A stretch of 44,009 nucleotides of DNA. Origin: CAZKTO01 sp964555685. GTDB lineage: Bacteria > Chloroflexota > Dehalococcoidia > SHYB01. Position numbers and translations under genes: made by a program. The DNA is taken from positions 1-44,009 of the forward strand of contig CAZKTO010000019.1 in NCBI GenBank assembly GCA_964555685.1, written 5' to 3'. Positions 7,512 to 15,680 of the stretch are shown piece after piece; the first letter of the stretch is position 1; the number at the start of each line of letters is the position of its first letter. Under the pieces are notes generated by a model, which did no database searches, was not told where the DNA came from, and saw only the letters and a list, made by a program, of their open reading frames with translations.

Positions 7512-8444
7512 GTGACCCGCCGCGCCTCGAAAGCGCCCGGCGTCTACGCCATGAGCATCACCCCGTTCAACCGGGATGGCGCCCTGGACGAGCAGGCCCT
7601 GCGGGAGCACCTCCGCTATCTCGCGGCCGGGGGCGTCGGCGTCTATCTGGCCAGCTTCGGCACCGGCGAGGGGCGCCTGATGACCAGCGAGGAGATCCGG
7701 CGCGTCTACGAGATCGGTGTCGAGGAGCTCAAGGGGAAGACGCCCGTCTACGCCGCCGGCCTGGGGCTGACGGACACCCGCACGGTCATCGAGCGCGCCA
7801 ACGATGCGACGGCCGCGGGCGTCGACGCCGTCTACCTCTACGGTCCCCGGCCCGGGCCCGAGACCAACCGGCCGACGGCGCAGGAGATCGAGCGCTTCTT
7901 CACGGACGTCCTGGACGCGGTGCGGGCCCCCATCTGGCTGGCCAACAACACGGTGGTCACGGGCTACGAGCTGCCCCTGGACCTGGTCACCAGGATCACA
8001 CGCCGGCACAAAGACAAGATCATCGGCATCTGCAACGCCCACGCCGACATCGGCTACACGGCGCGGCTCATCGAGGCCGCCGGGCCCGAAATGCCCGTCT
8101 ATGTAGCCATGATGCCGCATCTGCCGGCGACGCTGGCGCTGGGGGGCCGCGGCGCCATCGCCCCCGACCCCAACGTGGCCCCGCGCCTCTGCGCCTCCCT
8201 CTACGAGGCCTTTCGGGCCGGTCAGGCGAAGCGGGCCATGGATGCGTTCGGTCGCGTCCTGCGACTGGGCACGGTCCTGGCCACGTTCCGCAACCCGCGG
8301 GCCCAGAAGGCGGCCCTCAACATCATGGGCCTGCCCGGCGGCTACCCAAGGCGCCCGTACCTCCCCGTCGGCGGGGCGGGTGTCAAGGAGATCGCGCGGG
8401 TCCTGGACGAGCTGGAGATCCGGAAGACCGAAGGCATCGGGTAG
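7512..8444 (+). CDS. DapA-family (class I aldolase fold) protein lacking catalytic Lys and Tyr
   Basis: 310-aa member of the dihydrodipicolinate synthase/N-acetylneuraminate lyase family, whose members use a lysine Schiff base to join or split pyruvate. Recognisable landmarks are ITPFNRDGALDEQAL, FGTGEG (GTTGE loop), GGRGAIAPDPNVAP and AALNIMGL. The residues that do the chemistry are altered: the IKEAT-type lysine site reads G-I-C174-N-A-H, the YNVPxRTG tyrosine is A144 (LANNTVVTG), and the arginine is Val. Schiff-base aldolase activity is therefore not expected. The GTG at 7512 is chosen because the conserved N-terminus starts shortly after it; the longer upstream frame overlaps the amidohydrolase. 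It is likely co-transcribed with its neighbours. Confidence 0.82.
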   Translation: MTRRASKAPGVYAMSITPFNRDGALDEQALREHLRYLAAGGVGVYLASFGTGEGRLMTSEEIRRVYEIGVEELKGKTPVYAAGLGLTDTRTVIERANDATAAGVDAVYLYGPRPGPETNRPTAQEIERFFTDVLDAVRAPIWLANNTVVTGYELPLDLVTRITRRHKDKIIGICNAHADIGYTARLIEAAGPEMPVYVAMMPHLPATLALGGRGAIAPDPNVAPRLCASLYEAFRAGQAKRAMDAFGRVLRLGTVLATFRNPRAQKAALNIMGLPGGYPRRPYLPVGGAGVKEIARVLDELEIRKTEGIG

Positions 8445-8472
8445 CCCGCGCCGGCTCGCAGAGGAGGGCCCC

Positions 8473-8931
8473 GTGGCCAAATCCCCCGTTCCCGCCGTCC
8501 AGGAGCTGGCCCGGCGTGTCGCGGCGCTGGAGTCCGAGCTCGCGATCCTCCGCGCCCTCTACCGCTATTGCCACCTGCTGGACAACGGCCGGCAGACGGA
8601 GCTCGTGGACCTGTTCGCCCCGGACGGAGTGCTCGATGTCCGGTACGTCCGCCGGACCGGCGGTCCCAGCCATCGAGAGGCCGGCCACGCCGCGCTCGCC
8701 CGATGGATCGCCTCCTACGCCAAGGTCCCGCAGGGCAAGCAGCAGCACCTGCTGACCGCGCCCATCATCGCTATCGAAGGCGCCGGGGCGACGGCCGAGA
8801 GCTACTTCACGACGGTGGAGGCCCGCGCCGGAGGGCCGGCCGTCGTGGCCGCCGGCCGGTACCGGGACCGCCTGGCGCGGCGCGACGGCCGCTGGCGCTT
8901 CATCGAGCGCATCGCCGAGGTGGAGACCTAG
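8473..8931 (+). CDS. NTF2-like / SnoaL-type small protein (copy 1)
   Basis: 152-aa alpha+beta cone protein. Residues 12-45 form the typical long helix and LYRYCHLLDNGRQTELVDLFAPDGVLDV motif (shown here in outline: YxxxLDxG...LFAxDGV), followed by strands HLLTAPIIAI and AESYFTTVEAR and the closing RRDGRWRFIERIAEV. The family holds dehydratases, isomerases and hydrolases of small or polycyclic acids (scytalone dehydratase, steroid isomerase, SnoaL, BaiE), so a role on the operon's substrate is plausible. GTG follows GGAGGG. The stop overlaps that of the convergent PEP-mutase-family gene: the four bases CTAG hold TAG on both strands. Confidence 0.8.
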   Translation: MAKSPVPAVQELARRVAALESELAILRALYRYCHLLDNGRQTELVDLFAPDGVLDVRYVRRTGGPSHREAGHAALARWIASYAKVPQGKQQHLLTAPIIAIEGAGATAESYFTTVEARAGGPAVVAAGRYRDRLARRDGRWRFIERIAEVET

Positions 8932-9887
8932 CGCCGCCGGAGGCGGCCCGTGGAGCGCGGAGCGTAGGTCCCCCGCGACGTCTCGTACCGCCGCTGGACC
9001 TCTTCGGGGGGCAGATACCGCCGCTCCCACTCGAAGACCTGCGGGAACCCCACGAGATCGAACATGTTCGGCATGGGGTGCTTGGTGCGCGCCGCCATGA
9101 GCTCGTCCCAGGCCTCGGAGCCGCGCTCCAGGAACTCGTGGGCGAAGTCCCACGAGGCACGGATGCCCGCCGTGACCAGGATGCCCGAGAAGAAGGCGGC
9201 GGCGCACCCCGCGCGCTCCAGCTCCTGGATGCTCGGCGTCGGCTTCATAAGGCCCGTCGTCACCATGAGCGGCCCCTCGACCGCGGCGCGGACCTGGCGG
9301 CACTCCTCCAGCGACTCGGGCTGCTCCACGTAGAGGACGTCCGCGCCGGCCTGCCGGTACGCCCGGAGCCGCCGGACCACCTCCTCGAGGGAGCCCCCAG
9401 CGGCGCGGCGCGCGTCGCACCGCGCGATGATGACGAAGTCGGGGTCCAGCTCGTTCCTGGCGTCCACCGCCGCCCGGAGCTTCCCCGCGGCCTCCTCGAT
9501 GGAGACCAGCGTCTTCCCGGCCACGTTGCCCGCCCGCTTGGGCATGGGCTGATCCTCGATGTGGATGCCCGCGACGCCCGCCCGGATGAACTCCTGCACC
9601 GTCCGGCGGACGTTGATGGCGTTGCCGAACCCCTGGTCCGCGTCCGAGATGAGGGGGATGGAGACGGCATCGGCCATGCGCTTGGCGTTCTCCACCATCT
9701 CGGTCATGGTGATGAGGCCCGCGTCGGGGATGCCCAGGACCAGGGCGCAGGTGGCGGCGCCGGACATGGCCACGCACTCGTAGCCGGCCGCTTCGGCGAT
9801 CTTGGCGTGGAGGGCGCAGGCACCCCCCGCGATGATGAAGATCCGCCGGCGGTGGAACAGGCGGCGGAGCCTCGTGGTCCTCTTCAC
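8928..9887 (-). CDS. isocitrate lyase / PEP mutase family protein
   Basis: 319-aa TIM-barrel protein of the superfamily that makes or breaks C-C and P-C bonds next to an alpha-keto acid. The Mg-binding D82-A-D84-Q-G-F-G-N and G-I-H-I-E111-D112-Q are conserved, as is the IARCDAR strand. The gating loop that reads KRCGH in methylisocitrate lyases reads KRAGN (117-121), so the catalytic Cys is missing and lyase activity is doubtful. A carboxy-PEP mutase-like or oxaloacetate-decarboxylase-like reaction is an alternative. The ATG at 9887 begins a basic segment (MKRTTRLRRLFHRRRIF). The A3 amidohydrolase lies 43 bp upstream on the same strand, implying an operon. Confidence 0.82.
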   Translation of the reverse strand: MKRTTRLRRLFHRRRIFIIAGGACALHAKIAEAAGYECVAMSGAATCALVLGIPDAGLITMTEMVENAKRMADAVSIPLISDADQGFGNAINVRRTVQEFIRAGVAGIHIEDQPMPKRAGNVAGKTLVSIEEAAGKLRAAVDARNELDPDFVIIARCDARRAAGGSLEEVVRRLRAYRQAGADVLYVEQPESLEECRQVRAAVEGPLMVTTGLMKPTPSIQELERAGCAAAFFSGILVTAGIRASWDFAHEFLERGSEAWDELMAARTKHPMPNMFDLVGFPQVFEWERRYLPPEEVQRRYETSRGTYAPRSTGRLRRR

Positions 9888-9930
9888 CGCGCCCCCTTGA
9901 CGCGCGGGTCCCGCCGGGCCGCGGGGGCGC

Positions 9931-11112
9931 TCACTCCCCCATCCGGTAGCGCTTCACGGCGTTCCCGCAGACGATCTTCCGGAGCGCCTTCTGGTCCAGT
10001 CCGCCCATGGTCCGCTGGATCACCTCGCGCGAGTCCGGCCACACGCCGTCGGGATGGGGGTAGTCGGAGCCCCACATCAGGTTGTCCACGCCGATCTGGG
10101 TGGCCAGGTAGCCGACGCACGGGTCCTCCTGGAAGGTCGTGGCGCCCTGGCGGTACCAGTACTGGCTGGGCATGAGGCGGAGCGGCGGGTCGAGCTTGCG
10201 GTCGAGGTAGCTGCTGGCGTAGCGGACGTCCATCCGCTCGAGCACGAAAGGCACCCAGCCGGCGCCCGACTCGCCCAGGACGAACTGGAAGTCCGGGTGG
10301 CGCTCGCAGGCGCCGCTCATGACGATGCTCGCCAGCCACTCGGCGCCCGCCAGTTGGCCCAAAGGCGATCGAGCGCCTTGATACGCGAACTGGTTCTGGG
10401 CCATCGTCGTGGCATCGGCTGGCTGGCCCGACGGGTCCTCCTTCGGCGGGAGGGGGACCTTGATCTTGTCGCCGCCGATATGGAAGGAGACAGGCATGCG
10501 GGCCTCGGCGGCGGTGGCCCAGAGAGCGTCCCATGTGCCGTCGCGCAGGTAGACGGGCCGCACGGCCACGCTGGCGTCCAGGTCGGCGCCGCGCAGGCCC
10601 AGGCCGGCGGCCCGCTCCAGCTCCCTCGCCGCGGCCGGCGGATCGTGCATGGGAATGCAGGCCAGCCCGTACCACCGGCCCGGACGGCTCTTGCAGAAGT
10701 CGGCGACCCAGTCGTTGTAGATGCGGAAGACGGCGGTCAGCGTCTCGGGGTCCTTGATGTGCGTCGCGGCGGTGCTCAGGCCGTACAGCACCTCCGCGTC
10801 GACGCCATCGAGCGTTATGTCCTTGAGGCGCAGCTCGGGATCAGCCGGGTGCGGCCGGCCTTCGTAGTAGCCGGACTCGTACATCCGGTCGACACGGGCG
10901 CTCCCGCCGCGCTTCGGGGCCATGAACGTGAAGCCCAGGCCGCCATAGACCCCCAGCTCCCGTCCCTCCGCCATCCATCGCGGGCCCTCCTTGGTGTCGA
11001 CGACGCGCGGGACGGCGTCCCGGAGACGGGCCGGCGCGCTCTTGACGAACAGGTCTCCGGGCAGCCAGCTCAGATCGATGTGCGAGTCACCCGAGACCAG
11101 CTGGTACTGCAT
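9931..11112 (-). CDS. Amidohydro_2 metal-dependent hydrolase/decarboxylase (paralogue 3)
   Basis: 393-aa member with a complete metal site: D-S-H in VSGDSHIDLSWLPGDLF near the N-terminus, H in PVSFHIGGDK, Glu in LGESGAGW and D in WGSDYPHPDG. A long insertion between about residues 220 and 270 (KVPLPPKEDPSGQPAD...) may shape the substrate pocket. I start at the ATG giving MQYQLVSGDSH because paralogue 8 begins MQYRVISADGH and GAGGGC lies at the right distance. Two ATGs slightly upstream are alternatives. A much longer frame would begin inside the -35 box. Co-directional with the PEP-mutase-family gene downstream. Substrate unknown. Confidence 0.87.
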   Translation of the reverse strand: MQYQLVSGDSHIDLSWLPGDLFVKSAPARLRDAVPRVVDTKEGPRWMAEGRELGVYGGLGFTFMAPKRGGSARVDRMYESGYYEGRPHPADPELRLKDITLDGVDAEVLYGLSTAATHIKDPETLTAVFRIYNDWVADFCKSRPGRWYGLACIPMHDPPAAARELERAAGLGLRGADLDASVAVRPVYLRDGTWDALWATAAEARMPVSFHIGGDKIKVPLPPKEDPSGQPADATTMAQNQFAYQGARSPLGQLAGAEWLASIVMSGACERHPDFQFVLGESGAGWVPFVLERMDVRYASSYLDRKLDPPLRLMPSQYWYRQGATTFQEDPCVGYLATQIGVDNLMWGSDYPHPDGVWPDSREVIQRTMGGLDQKALRKIVCGNAVKRYRMGE

Positions 11113-11209
11113 GCCCATGCCCTCGTCCGTCATCCCTGCCGCTGGGGCGCCTGCGGACCAGACGAGACGCGCGACCCTCGCCCGGATGCAGAGACGTGAT
11201 CTGGCGGCA

Positions 11210-11238
11210 ACGGTAGCACACGGGTCCCCTCCGGGCAA
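11210..11238 (-). promoter_or_regulatory. candidate promoter of paralogue 3, with shared GTGTGCTACC motif
   Basis: On the minus strand TTGCCC (11233-11238) and TACCGT (11210-11215) are 17 bp apart. The 12 bases GGTAGCACACGG (11212-11223, + strand) recur exactly at 23261-23272 in the promoter of paralogue 6. Confidence 0.45.
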
Positions 11239-11268
11239 GGGCGGCGCCGCGTACCGCGGGTCTTCCCC

Positions 11269-13254
11269 CTACACGAGCGACGCGGCCCGAGCGCCCTCCA
11301 TGATGGCGTGGAGCATGCGACGCGGCGCCCGGCAGTCGCCGATGAGGTGCAGCTCGCCGGCGCGGCTTTTCAGCGCGCGGGCCAGGGTATCATCGGCGCG
11401 GCTCCCGCACGCCAGCACCACCGTATCGACTCCCGTGATCGTTCGCCTCTGCCCCGTGAACGAGTTGGCGGCCAGCACCGTCCGGCCTCGGACCGCCTCC
11501 ACCGCCGTCAGCGGCGTGAGGGTGATCCCCTTGTCCAGCAGGCGCTTGGTGAGCAAGTGCAGGAGTGTGGTCTCCAGCCCCTCGCCGGCGACCAGGAGCT
11601 CCGAGAGCACCTCTACCCGCTTCCCCTGGTCCGCCAGGAACTCGGCGATCCCCAGCGGCGGCATATGCTCCTCGAGCCCGCCCACCACCAGCACACGCCG
11701 GCCCGCCTTGACCTCGCCCTCGAGCACCTGCGCCGCCGTGACGACGTTCTTCTGGTCCATGCCGGGCGCCGGCGGCACGTAGGGCCGGGAGCCGGTGGCG
11801 ACGACGACGGCGTCCGGGGCGAGGCCGGCCACCATCTCCGGCGTCACCTCGACGCCCAGGCGCACCTCGACCCCGGCCTCCTCGACCTGCCGTTGCAGGT
11901 ACTCCAGGAACCCGGCCACCTGCTCGCGATTGGGGTCGCGGGCCACGATGGCCATCTGCCCGCCCAGCCGCATGCGCCGCTCGCACAGGACCACGCGATG
12001 GCCCCGGAGCGCCGCCACCCGCGCCGCCTCCATGCCGGCGGGCCCGCCGCCGATGACCAGCAGGCGCCGGCGGACCGGGGCGGGGTGCAGCGCCAGCTCC
12101 TCCTCCCGCCCCGCCGCCGCGTTGATGGTGCAGGCGATGGGCCTCCCCGCATAGTGGCACTCGTTGGTGCCGATGCACTTCCTGATCTCGCGGGCGCGGC
12201 CATCCCGCGCCTTCTTCGGAAACTCCGGGTCGGCGATGAGGGCGCGGGTCATGCCCACCATGTCGGCGTAGCCCTCGGCGATGATCCGCTCGGCCTGCTC
12301 CGGGTCGTTGATGCGGCCCACCACCATCACCGGCGTCTTCACCACCTTCTTGATCTCCGCGGCGTAGGGGACCATGGGGCCCGGCGGGACGAACCACGGG
12401 CTCACGTAGGCCATCTTGATCCCCTTCTTCAGGCCCGTGTAGGTGCCGCCGCTGACGCTCAGATAGGCGACCCTGCCCTCGAGATCCTGGGCCACCCGCT
12501 TCATGTCATCGAGGGTGAGCCCGCCCTCCACGAACTCCTCGCCGTTGATCCGGATCCCGATGGGGAACCCGGGCCCCGCGTGGCTTCGGACGGCGTCCAG
12601 CACCTCGCTCAGGAACCGGGACCGGTTCTCCCAGCTCCCCCCGTAGCGGTCTGTCCGGTGATTGGTGTACGGGGACAGGAACTGGTTGATGAGGTAGAAG
12701 TGGCCCGCGTGGACCTCCACGCCGTCCATGCCGCCGTCTCGGACTCTCCGGGCGGCGTGCCCAAAGGCTCGGACGAGCTCCGCGATCTCCTCCTCGCCGA
12801 GCTCGTGGGGCACCTGCCGGTGATGCTCGTCCACCACCGTCGAGGGAGCGATCGGCGGCTGCATATTGTCCGCCGTGCGGCTGGCCCCCAGGTGGTGCAC
12901 CTGGCCGAAGCACACGGCGCCGTGGCGGTGCACGGCCTCCGCCATCCTCGCGAGGTAGGGGACGACGGTCCGATCGTAGTAGACGATCCCCTCGGGCGTA
13001 GCCGGGTTGGGCAGGATGGCGTCCACGTCGCCGGCGTAGCTCGGCGTGAACCGGCCCACCGTCGTGGGATAGCTAAAGGTGCTCTGCCCCTCCAGCACGC
13101 CGATGAGCGCCACGCCGCCGCGGGCCCGCTCCTCGAGATAGCGCTGGTAGCGCGCGGGCTGCATGGGCCGGCCGTGGGTCGTCATCATCAGGCGGTTGCG
13201 CAGCCGGAGCGAGCCCAACTGGATCGGCTGGAAGAGGTGCGGGAAGTCGCTCAC
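11269..13254 (-). CDS. OYE-type NADH:flavin oxidoreductase, 2,4-dienoyl-CoA reductase (FadH)-like
   Basis: 661-aa two-part flavoprotein. Residues 1-345 are an FMN TIM barrel of the old yellow enzyme class (LRNRLMMTTHG, VEVHAGHFYLINQFLSP, RYGGSWENRSRF cut here as YGGSWENR, MVGMTRALIADPEFP). Residues 380-661 are the FAD/NAD(P)H module, with VIGGGPAGMEAA and a second, unusual dinucleotide motif VVGGLEEHMPP. The 4Fe-4S motif between them reads C360-I-G-T363-N-E-C366...C375, so one of four cysteines is a threonine. Family members reduce dienoyl-CoA or enone bonds or demethylate amines; here an enone or dienoyl-CoA in the CoA pathway is plausible. A VOC gene lies upstream in the same direction. Confidence 0.85.
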   Translation of the reverse strand: MSDFPHLFQPIQLGSLRLRNRLMMTTHGRPMQPARYQRYLEERARGGVALIGVLEGQSTFSYPTTVGRFTPSYAGDVDAILPNPATPEGIVYYDRTVVPYLARMAEAVHRHGAVCFGQVHHLGASRTADNMQPPIAPSTVVDEHHRQVPHELGEEEIAELVRAFGHAARRVRDGGMDGVEVHAGHFYLINQFLSPYTNHRTDRYGGSWENRSRFLSEVLDAVRSHAGPGFPIGIRINGEEFVEGGLTLDDMKRVAQDLEGRVAYLSVSGGTYTGLKKGIKMAYVSPWFVPPGPMVPYAAEIKKVVKTPVMVVGRINDPEQAERIIAEGYADMVGMTRALIADPEFPKKARDGRAREIRKCIGTNECHYAGRPIACTINAAAGREEELALHPAPVRRRLLVIGGGPAGMEAARVAALRGHRVVLCERRMRLGGQMAIVARDPNREQVAGFLEYLQRQVEEAGVEVRLGVEVTPEMVAGLAPDAVVVATGSRPYVPPAPGMDQKNVVTAAQVLEGEVKAGRRVLVVGGLEEHMPPLGIAEFLADQGKRVEVLSELLVAGEGLETTLLHLLTKRLLDKGITLTPLTAVEAVRGRTVLAANSFTGQRRTITGVDTVVLACGSRADDTLARALKSRAGELHLIGDCRAPRRMLHAIMEGARAASLV

Positions 13255-13317
13255 GTCACCGCCTCCCAGGCCATCGCCGGGCGCGGCGCGGGGAGACGCC
13301 CGGTGGCCGCCGGTCCC

Positions 13318-13758
13318 TCACGGACGCGGCGCCAGCGGCCGGCCCCGCCACGTCGCGGCGTCCTGGACCAGCTCCACGTGGTTCCCGTCCGGGTCCTCCA
13401 CCGACGCGACGATGAGGCCGTGCCCGTTGTCGTACGGCGCGTGGGGCAGCGTGTATCCCTTCGCCTCGCAGGCCCGGAGGACGCCCTCCACGTCCGCGAC
13501 CGAGAGCGTCAGATAGCGGATCCCCATCGCGGAGGTGATAGCCCCGCCCGGCGCCCGGGCCTTGGGCGGCTCCTTGAACACCAGCAGCTTGACGAGACTG
13601 TCGCCGCACTGGAGCCGGTGCATGACGCCGCCCCGGGAGATGTTGCGGTCCCCTTCGTGGACCATGCCCAGCGTGTCCCGGTAGAACGCCAGCGCCCGCT
13701 GGCTGTCCGTGACGACGAGCCCCACGTCCACGCCCGGTTTGGTGAACCTGGCACCCAT
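13318..13758 (-). CDS. VOC superfamily (glyoxalase/dioxygenase fold) protein
   Basis: 146-aa protein with paired beta-alpha-beta-beta-beta modules. The first runs from VDVGLVVTDSQRALAFYRDTLGM to LLVFKEPP; the second from IRYLTLSVADVEGVLRACEAKGY to VASVEDPDGNHVELVQD. The closing ExPDGNxxEL motif supplies the usual metal-ligand Glu. Family activities include glyoxalase, epimerase, ring-cleaving dioxygenase and fosfomycin resistance; none can be chosen here. The ATG at 13758 has GGAGGAG eight bases upstream; the longer frame upstream runs into the promoter region. It is the first gene of a probable two-gene operon with the OYE reductase. Confidence 0.85.
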   Translation of the reverse strand: MGARFTKPGVDVGLVVTDSQRALAFYRDTLGMVHEGDRNISRGGVMHRLQCGDSLVKLLVFKEPPKARAPGGAITSAMGIRYLTLSVADVEGVLRACEAKGYTLPHAPYDNGHGLIVASVEDPDGNHVELVQDAATWRGRPLAPRP

Positions 13759-13898
13759 GGATCGCTCCTCCAGCCCATCGCTGGGCTGCCGGCGAGGCGC
13801 CCGCCGCGCGCCGTCCCGCGGCCCAGGGGGGAGCCCCGCCTGAAGAGGAAAGGGCTCGGCCACCGCTCGCCAAGCTCCCCTCCCTCATCGCACGGCAA

Positions 13899-13926
13899 GA
13901 TATATCGCGTCTCTTCAGAAAGTCAA
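13899..13926 (-). promoter_or_regulatory. candidate promoter of the VOC/OYE operon
   Basis: Minus-strand TTGACT (13921-13926) and TATATC (13899-13904) are 16 bp apart. It lies back to back with the promoter of paralogue 4. Confidence 0.5.
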
Positions 13927-13958
13927 TACCGCACCGCTCAGAATCCAACTTCCCGGCC

Positions 13959-13986
13959 TTGACAAATCTCCCGCACGGCGTATCTT
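13959..13986 (+). promoter_or_regulatory. candidate promoter of amidohydrolase paralogue 4
   Basis: Perfect -35 TTGACA (13959-13964), 16-bp spacer, -10 TATCTT (13981-13986). The ATG is about 58 bp downstream. Confidence 0.5.
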
Positions 13987-14044
13987 CGAGGCGGCGCAAG
14001 GCGGAGCCGCCGCCGCGTCATCATCCCAACACCGCAAGGGGACC

Positions 14045-15166
14045 ATGAGCACGAAGGGCGCCAAGCCCGTTCCGCGCATCATCGATGGCGACGGCCACCT
14101 GATGGAGGACGCCCCGGCCATCGCCTCGTTCCTGCCATCGCCCTACAAGGAGATCGGCCCCTTCACCCGCCCGTCCTTCCCGTACAAGAACCTCTTCCCG
14201 CCCATCGACCACCTGCACCCCGCCTTTCGGGAGTCGCCCGCCACCCTCTCCAACCGGCCCAGGGTCGGGCCCGAGGAGTGGCTCTCCTTCCTCGACGACG
14301 TGGGCATCGAGACCACCGTCCTCTATCCCTCGGCGGGCCTCGCCTACGGGCGCAGCCCCTTCGCCGACGAGGCCATCGCCATGACCAGGGCCTACAACGA
14401 CTGGCTGGCCTCCAGCTACCTCGCCGCCAGCCCCCGCTTCAAGGGCATGGGACTCCTGCCCATGCAGGACCCAGAGACCGCCGTCCGCGAGCTCCGGCAC
14501 GCCTTCCTGGACCTGCGCCTCACGGGCGTCATGCTCCCGTCCACGGGGCTCGAGGCCCTCCTGGGCTCTAAGGAGTACTGGCCCGTCTACCAGGAGGCCG
14601 ACCTGCTCGGCTGCCCCATCGCCATTCACGGCGGCTCCCACGGCGGGCTGGGGATCGACCACCTCAACCAGTTCGCCGCCGTCCATGCCCTGGGCCACCC
14701 CTTCGGCATCATGATCTCCTTCACCAGCATCCTCTCCAACGGCATCTTCGACCGCTGCCCCAACGTCCGGTTCGCCTTCCTGGAGGCCGGCGTGGCCTGG
14801 CTCTTCCTCCTCCTCGAGCGTCTCACCGGCTCCAACCGGAGCTTCTCCCAGCCCAACCCCCGGCACGAGCTCCTGCGGCTGGGCGACGGCGAGCTCGCCA
14901 GCGACTACATCCAGCGCCAGATCGCCGCCGGCCGCATCCTCATCGGCTGCGAGGGCGACGAGCCGGAGCTGGCCCACGCAGTCAAGGTGGCGGGCAACAG
15001 ACCGTTCCTGTTCTCCTCCGACTTCCCCCACGAGGTCACCAACGAGACGTGCAAGGGGGAGGTCCGGGAGCTGCTGGGCAACCCGCGCCTGACCCAGGCC
15101 GATAAGGAGGCCATCCTCCACGGGAACGCCGAGCGCTTCTACCGGCTCGGCCCCGCGGCCCGCTAG
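14045..15166 (+). CDS. Amidohydro_2 metal-dependent hydrolase/decarboxylase (paralogue 4)
   Basis: 373-aa member. Metal site complete: D-G-H in IIDGDGHLMED, H in PIAIHGGSHGG, Glu in LEAGVAW and D in FSSDFPHEVT. The segment after D-G-H (PAIASFLPSPYKE) is shorter than the EPxDLW form seen in paralogues 7-10, so it belongs to another sub-branch, nearer to paralogue 6 (both have LEAGV-W). AAGGGG lies three bases upstream of the ATG, a short spacing. The NTF2-like gene starts ten bases after the stop, so the two are almost certainly translated from one message and may act on one substrate. Confidence 0.87.
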   Translation: MSTKGAKPVPRIIDGDGHLMEDAPAIASFLPSPYKEIGPFTRPSFPYKNLFPPIDHLHPAFRESPATLSNRPRVGPEEWLSFLDDVGIETTVLYPSAGLAYGRSPFADEAIAMTRAYNDWLASSYLAASPRFKGMGLLPMQDPETAVRELRHAFLDLRLTGVMLPSTGLEALLGSKEYWPVYQEADLLGCPIAIHGGSHGGLGIDHLNQFAAVHALGHPFGIMISFTSILSNGIFDRCPNVRFAFLEAGVAWLFLLLERLTGSNRSFSQPNPRHELLRLGDGELASDYIQRQIAAGRILIGCEGDEPELAHAVKVAGNRPFLFSSDFPHEVTNETCKGEVRELLGNPRLTQADKEAILHGNAERFYRLGPAAR

Positions 15167-15175
15167 AGGAGCCCC

Positions 15176-15637
15176 GTGGGCGCACGCGACCCCATCGTCC
15201 AGGAGCTCACCGACAAGGCGGCGATCCGCGACCTGGCCTACACCTACTCCAAGGCCGTGGATCGGCGCGACTGGACGCTCCTCGCCTCGTGCTTCACTCC
15301 TGACCTCACCTTCGTCCTCGCCGGCCAGGTCTACGCCTCCAGCCGCGACCAGTTCCTCTGGACGGTGCAGGGGATCGCACGCTACCACACCACCATGCAC
15401 TTCAACGGCAACCACCTCTCCGAGGTCCGCGGCGATACGGCAGCGGCCGAGACGTACACCATCGCCTCCCACTGGTACACCAAGGACGGCCGCGAGCACG
15501 AGTACGTTATGGGCATCCGCTACCGCGACGAGCTGGTCCGCCGCGACCCGCCGCAGGCGGGCTGGCTGTTCAAGCGTCGCGACCTCGCCGTCGACTGGAC
15601 CCGCGGCGAGGGCCTCCAGAACCCGCGGCGCTCGTGA
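15176..15637 (+). CDS. NTF2-like / SnoaL_4-type small protein (copy 2)
   Basis: 153-aa cone-fold protein of the same superfamily as the gene at 8473 but clearly diverged. The helix-strand entry AAIRDLAYTYSKAVDRRDW and CFTPDLTFVLAG is followed by a histidine-rich strand region (RYHTTMHFNGNHLSEV) that could hold an acid-base pair, then HWYTKDGREHEYVMGIRYRDEL. Dehydratase or isomerase activity is common in the family. GTG start with AGAGGA upstream. An amidohydrolase gene followed by an NTF2-like gene is also the theme of the 5-9 kb operon. The 194-bp repeat begins about 44 bases after the stop. Confidence 0.8.
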   Translation: MGARDPIVQELTDKAAIRDLAYTYSKAVDRRDWTLLASCFTPDLTFVLAGQVYASSRDQFLWTVQGIARYHTTMHFNGNHLSEVRGDTAAAETYTIASHWYTKDGREHEYVMGIRYRDELVRRDPPQAGWLFKRRDLAVDWTRGEGLQNPRRS

Positions 15638-15680
15638 CGGCGCGGGGGAAGCGGCCCCGCGGGACGCTCGCCGGGGCTAG

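Noticed and set aside
11113..11238. Longer start for amidohydrolase paralogue 3
   Set aside because: The upstream ATG falls inside the probable -35 box, and the extra residues have no counterpart in the paralogues.
11308..13962. Very long open frame (884 codons) antisense to the OYE reductase and VOC genes
   Set aside because: It is a by-product of high GC at third codon positions. Its translation is low-complexity (His, Asp, Arg, Leu, Gly) with no fold signature, while the opposite strand gives clear flavoprotein motifs.
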